A stretch of 64,000 nt of DNA from DTU015 sp012837895 (GTDB taxonomy: Bacteria > Bacillota > Sulfobacillia > Fermentithermobacillales > Fermentithermobacillaceae): NCBI GenBank assembly GCA_050952085.1, contig JBMNKH010000004.1:434001-498000 (forward strand), read 5' to 3'. The notes under the pieces were generated by a model. That model saw only the letters and a list, made by a program, of their open reading frames with translations. It was not told the origin of the DNA and did no database searches. Positions 60,614 through 64,000 of this stretch are shown here, one piece after another. Position 1 is the first letter of the stretch, and each line of letters begins with the position of its first letter. The translations under genes and the position numbers were made by a program.

Positions 60614-61675
60614 TTGGACGTAAGAGAGTTCCTTAAGACGGCCTCGCTGGCCCACGGGGTGTCGGGATTTGAATTCATGGACATTGCATCAGTGGCAAGA
60701 GATGCAATGGAAGGCCTGGTAGATGAAGTCCAGGTGGACGTGCTCGGCAACGTCATAGGAGTGAAGTATGGGCAAGGTCCCCAGCCCAGGCCTAAGATAA
60801 TGCTTGCAGGACATATGGACGAAATCGGGCTGATTGTAACCAAGATTGAGGAAGGCGGCTTCCTCAAGTTTGCCCCTGTAGGCGGTGTGGATCAGCGGGT
60901 TTTGCCTGCCCATGAAGTGATTGTGTACGGTAAGAGGCCGCTGACAGGCGTAATCGGGGTGAAACCGCCCCATCTCACTTCACCTGAAGAGGCGAGAAAA
61001 GCCCACAAGATGGAAGACTTGTTTATTGACACCGGATTGCCTGAAGAAGAAGTGCGGAACCTGGTCCGGGTAGGCGACGTTGTAACCTTCAAGCGCCAGG
61101 TCAGCGAGCTTATGGGCGACAGGTTTTCAGGCAAAGCTCTCGACGACAGGGCAGGGGTTGCGGTTATCCTGGTTTGCCTTGATGAGCTGCGCAAGTACAA
61201 AGTAGATGCGGATGTGTACGCTGTAGCTACCACGCAGGAAGAAATAGGCTTGAGGGGTGCCCTTGTCTCATCTTACGGTATCGAACCTGACATCGGCATA
61301 GCTATTGATGTGTGCCACGGTGAGACGCCTGGAGTGCCTGAGTGGAGAACCGCATCTGTGGGGAAAGGGCCTGCTCTTGCCCAAGGCGGGAACATTCATC
61401 CTAAAGTTTTTGCTGCACTTGAAAAGGCAGCCAAAGAGATTGGAGTCAAAGTGCAGAACGAGATCGCCCCTGCAGCTACAGGTACTGATGCATGGGCAAT
61501 ACAGGTTACCCGGGCAGGAGTAGCAACCGGCCTGGTTTCAATTCCTTTGCGGTATATGCACACATCTGTTGAGACCCTCGCTATAAGTGACGTGGAGGAT
61601 GCAGGCAGGCTGTTGGCCAGGTTTATTGCGTCTGTTGACGCAGGCTTTGTGAAGGAGTTGAAGACATGGATCTGA
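60614..61675 (+). CDS. M42-family aminopeptidase, copy 1
   Basis: About 353 residues of the M42 (TET-like) fold. Metal ligands are visible in AGHMDEIG, KALDDRAG, TTQEEIGLRG and the C-terminal RYMHTSVE. These cobalt/zinc dodecameric aminopeptidases trim peptides from proteasome-like breakdown. TTG 60614 is 8 nt after AGGAGGG (60599-60605); an upstream frame-open start at 60557 is unlikely. It starts a row of three tandem M42 genes. Substrate specificity cannot be deduced. Confidence 0.9.
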   Translation: MDVREFLKTASLAHGVSGFEFMDIASVARDAMEGLVDEVQVDVLGNVIGVKYGQGPQPRPKIMLAGHMDEIGLIVTKIEEGGFLKFAPVGGVDQRVLPAHEVIVYGKRPLTGVIGVKPPHLTSPEEARKAHKMEDLFIDTGLPEEEVRNLVRVGDVVTFKRQVSELMGDRFSGKALDDRAGVAVILVCLDELRKYKVDADVYAVATTQEEIGLRGALVSSYGIEPDIGIAIDVCHGETPGVPEWRTASVGKGPALAQGGNIHPKVFAALEKAAKEIGVKVQNEIAPAATGTDAWAIQVTRAGVATGLVSIPLRYMHTSVETLAISDVEDAGRLLARFIASVDAGFVKELKTWI

Positions 61676-62685
61676 GAACTCTTACATCCCTTTCAGGGGT
61701 TTCCGGAAACGAATATGAAGTCCGGTCTGCCATCATAAAAGAACTTGAGTCCATGGGGATTTCGTACGAATGCGACGTACTCGGAAACGTGATCGCCAGG
61801 AAGGGCAACCAGGGGCCAAAGGTACTGGTTGATGCCCACATGGACGAAGTGGGACTTATCATTACCTACATTGAAAAAGACGGGTTCCTGAGGTTTCGCC
61901 CTGTAGGCGGCATAGATCCCCGGGTACTAGTTTCCAAGCGGGTGCTTGTAGGCAAGGAAAAGATCCCTGGGGTAATAGGAGCAAAAGCTATCCATCTCCA
62001 GGAACGTGATGAACGCACCCGGGTAATACCCACAGACCGGTTGTTTATCGATATAGGGGCAGAATCCCGGGAACAGGCCGAAAAAAAGGTGCAGCCCGGG
62101 GATTACGTGGTTTTTGACACTGAGTACGAAGAGCTGTCGCCGGGAATCGTTAAAGCTAAGGCTCTGGATGACAGGGTCGGGTGTGCCCTTCTGTTGGAGA
62201 TACTGAAACAAGATTGGCAGAACATACAGCTATATGCCGTGTTTGCAGTCCAGGAAGAAGTAGGGCTGAGAGGGGCCAGGGTGGCTGCGTTTGCCGTTGA
62301 ACCTGATATGGGCATAGCTCTTGAGGGCACAGTTTGTGCTGATATACCCGGGACAGACAAGGAATTCCAGGCAACCAGGTTAGGAAAGGGGGCTGCCCTG
62401 AGCATAATGGACAGGGGCTCCATACCTGACCGTGCAATGCTCAATCAACTTGTGAAGATTGCCGAGGACGAGGGGATACCTTACCAGTTCAGGGAAGCCA
62501 CTTCAGGGGGCAATGACGCAGGCGTTATCCAGCAAGCTAAAGCAGGCTGCCCGGTAGCTTCCGTATCTGTGCCTTGCCGCTATATACATACCCCTTGTTC
62601 GGTCATGTCAATGTCAGATTTTGAAGCAGCCCGAAAATTGATCATCAAGTTCTTAGAGAGTGTTGAGGGAGGTTTCAGACCATGA
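61666..62685 (+). CDS. M42-family aminopeptidase, copy 2
   Basis: A 339-residue M42 aminopeptidase with AHMDEVG, KALDDRVG, VQEEVGLRG and RYIHTP. At the fourth ligand block it reads ALEGTVCADIPG, with glutamate where many members have aspartate. ATG 61666 overlaps copy 1 by 10 bp and the stop overlaps copy 3 by 4 bp, so all three are one message. The copies are clearly diverged and not a recent duplication. Confidence 0.92.
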   Translation: MDLRTLTSLSGVSGNEYEVRSAIIKELESMGISYECDVLGNVIARKGNQGPKVLVDAHMDEVGLIITYIEKDGFLRFRPVGGIDPRVLVSKRVLVGKEKIPGVIGAKAIHLQERDERTRVIPTDRLFIDIGAESREQAEKKVQPGDYVVFDTEYEELSPGIVKAKALDDRVGCALLLEILKQDWQNIQLYAVFAVQEEVGLRGARVAAFAVEPDMGIALEGTVCADIPGTDKEFQATRLGKGAALSIMDRGSIPDRAMLNQLVKIAEDEGIPYQFREATSGGNDAGVIQQAKAGCPVASVSVPCRYIHTPCSVMSMSDFEAARKLIIKFLESVEGGFRP

Positions 62686-63749
62686 AAGACCTTATCAAGA
62701 GACTGACAGAGACTTTTGGGCCTTCGGGTTCCGAGGGACCCATAAGGGAAGTTATCAGGAAAGAAGTTGAGCCCTATGTTGACGAGATCAGGGTTGACGC
62801 TCTGGGCAATTTCATATGCTTCAAGAAAGGGAGCGGCGGAGGGAAAAAGGTAATCCTTGATGCCCATATGGATGAAATCGGCGCTATAGTGACGCATATA
62901 GACGAAAACGGATTCCTGCGGTTTGCGAATATCGGAGGAGTGTCCCCTGTGATCTCTCTGGGGCAGCGGGTGTATTTCGAGAACGGTACCTTTGGTGTGA
63001 TTGGATGCGAGAAGCTGGATGACATAAAAGACCTGAAACTCGAAAAACTCTATATCGACATTGGTGCCGCCAGCCGCGAAGAAGCCTCAAAGAAGGTCAA
63101 GGTAGGCGACATGGCCGCTTTCTTCCAGCCTGCGATTGACCTGGGCAACCGCATGGTAGCCAAAGCAATGGATGACAGGATTGGTTGCGTAGTTGTGATT
63201 GAAGTTTTGAAGAGATTGAAGCAAACAGCACATGACATCTACGCAGTGTTCGCAAGCCAGGAAGAGGTCGGACTGAGGGGCGCCAGGGTAGCTGCCTACG
63301 GGATCAACCCTGACGTGGGCATAGCTTTTGATGTTACGGGAACGGGTGATACCCCCAAATCCCATACCATGGATGTATCCCTTGGTAAAGGCGCAGCTAT
63401 CAAGGTCAAAGATTCCAGCTTGATCTGCCATCCCGGGCTCAGGGATTACCTTGTGAAACTGGCTGAGGAGAACGGCATTCCGTACCAGATGGAAGTCCTG
63501 GAACGGGGAGGCACAGATTCAGGCGCCATCCAACTGACACGGGCAGGGATACCGGCAGGGGTGATATCAATTCCGTCCAGGTATATCCACAGCCCCTGTG
63601 AGATGGTGGATCTGGGTGACGTAGAAGCTTGCGTCAAGCTTTGCGTAGCTGCATGTGAAAGTCCGCTGGATTCTGCTGCCCCCAGAGCGGGGCAAGCAGG
63701 CCATAGAATCCGGGGAAGAATCCGGGAGGGCGTTTCCCCTTTTTCTTGA
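62682..63749 (+). CDS. M42-family aminopeptidase, copy 3
   Basis: A 355-residue M42 aminopeptidase: AHMDEIGA, KAMDDRIG, SQEEVGLRG, AFDVTGTGDTP and RYIHSP are all present. The last 25 residues or so, rich in R, G and P, extend past the usual end and into the terminator hairpin, so the true end may be slightly eroded or extended. It closes the operon. Confidence 0.92.
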   Translation: MKDLIKRLTETFGPSGSEGPIREVIRKEVEPYVDEIRVDALGNFICFKKGSGGGKKVILDAHMDEIGAIVTHIDENGFLRFANIGGVSPVISLGQRVYFENGTFGVIGCEKLDDIKDLKLEKLYIDIGAASREEASKKVKVGDMAAFFQPAIDLGNRMVAKAMDDRIGCVVVIEVLKRLKQTAHDIYAVFASQEEVGLRGARVAAYGINPDVGIAFDVTGTGDTPKSHTMDVSLGKGAAIKVKDSSLICHPGLRDYLVKLAEENGIPYQMEVLERGGTDSGAIQLTRAGIPAGVISIPSRYIHSPCEMVDLGDVEACVKLCVAACESPLDSAAPRAGQAGHRIRGRIREGVSPFS

Positions 63750-63772
63750 GGGAAATGCCCTCTGATCTTTTT
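63726..63772 (+). terminator. Intrinsic terminator after the M42 operon
   Basis: GAGGGCGTTTCCC (63726-63738) and GGGAAATGCCCTC (63750-63762) form a 13-bp stem with one G-U pair, followed by TGATCTTTTTG. The stem contains the stop of copy 3. Confidence 0.85.
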
Positions 63773-63918
63773 GTAGCTGCTGATCCATCCGTGCCTGCTT
63801 GTCTTTCTGTGCCTGGACAGCCTGTATGAGGACGTGCTTGTGGACGACCTGTGTGGGGGCGTGCTCTTGATCCCCAGGTTCTTTGCTCTTAGCTCATAGA
63901 AGGCCAATAGAAGACCAG

Positions 63919-64000
63919 CGGAATGGTGCACTACGTGCACCATTTTAGCCTGTTTCCCGTCTCACCAACGATAAAACGGCGTACCACGTGCACCATTCCG
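63919..64000. repeat. GTGCACC palindromes at the right edge
   Basis: AATGGTGCAC (63922-63931) and GTGCACCATT (63935-63944) form a 10-bp palindrome with a 3-nt centre. A further copy (CACGTGCACCATTC, 63985-63998) lies 50 bp downstream, and CGGAATGGTGCA (63919-63930) is the exact complement of TGCACCATTCCG (63989-64000). The array may continue past the window. The stretch 63773-63918 holds no clear gene, only weak GTGC-containing repeats. Confidence 0.55.

Noticed and set aside
63446..63943. Minus-strand 165-residue frame at the right end
   Set aside because: It is antisense to the third M42 gene and its terminator; composition looks like a shadow.

Overview
This 64-kb window is ordinary chromosomal DNA from a flagellated, Gram-positive-type bacterium of the Bacillota, most like a deep-branching clostridial or Limnochordia-type lineage. 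The evidence is the set of Firmicutes gene neighbourhoods: fliW-csrA-fliD-fliS, hpf...secA-prfB, ftsEX with a CtpA/MinJ-like pair, whiA-yvcK-rapZ, cdaA-cdaR-glmM and acpS...EndoAI-EndoA. CsaB points to a cell wall that carries SLH-anchored surface proteins. TTG and GTG starts are common, and in many genes the Shine-Dalgarno (SD) position favours them over an upstream or downstream ATG. No tRNA, rRNA, CRISPR array, insertion sequence or prophage was seen. The species cannot be named from the sequence.

Layout. 0-2.6 kb: end of a flagellar late-gene operon. 2.7-3.1 kb: a cold-shock gene on the minus strand and a cluster of DnaA-box-like sites. 3.2-12 kb: hpf, an NTP-transferase-like gene, unknown genes, an HD-GYP membrane protein, secA and prfB (with its programmed +1 frameshift). 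12-16 kb: csaB (minus), a WecG/TagA glycosyltransferase and a split transketolase. 16-21.6 kb: ftsE-ftsX-murein hydrolase/activator-ctpA-minJ-like, a division and wall-remodelling block. 21.6-28.4 kb: uvrB-uvrA-uvrC in overlapping order. 28.5-30.5 kb: a DUF2089/DUF4097 cluster behind a near-consensus promoter with two palindromes. 30.6-34.8 kb (minus): a standalone pyruvate-kinase C-terminal domain, a cupin-type phosphoglucose isomerase, rapZ, yvcK and whiA. 34.87-35.38 kb: a non-coding, degenerate tandem array with a 98-bp higher-order period, between that operon and cdaA-cdaR-glmM. 39-45.6 kb: a C69 dipeptidase, acpS, nnr, a toxin-antitoxin pair, a glutamine-amidotransferase-like hydrolase and a P1 peptidase. 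45.6-53.3 kb: two paralogous modules, each a GlmL/MutL-type ASKHA ATPase followed by a multi-domain partner. 53.5-59.2 kb: a cysteine-motif protein, a family-4 uracil-DNA glycosylase, tsaE-tsaB-rimI, pyrF (minus) and tsaD. 59.2-63.75 kb: a radical-SAM/PDZ/DUF512-like protein and three M42 aminopeptidases in tandem.

Best candidate for an undescribed system: the duplicated ATPase-partner modules at 46.4-53.3 kb. In the known glutamate-mutase setting the MutL/GlmL gene lies beside the B12-dependent mutase genes. Here no mutase is in the window, the ATPases carry long C-terminal extensions, and each is tied to a dedicated partner built from barrel-sandwich-like segments (without an obvious biotin/lipoyl lysine) and a KOW-like C-terminus. 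Other unusual signals are the 98-bp higher-order repeat, the off-origin DnaA-box cluster, the palindrome-controlled DUF2089 cluster in which three adjacent proteins share one helical module, and the reordered radical-SAM/PDZ/DUF512 protein.
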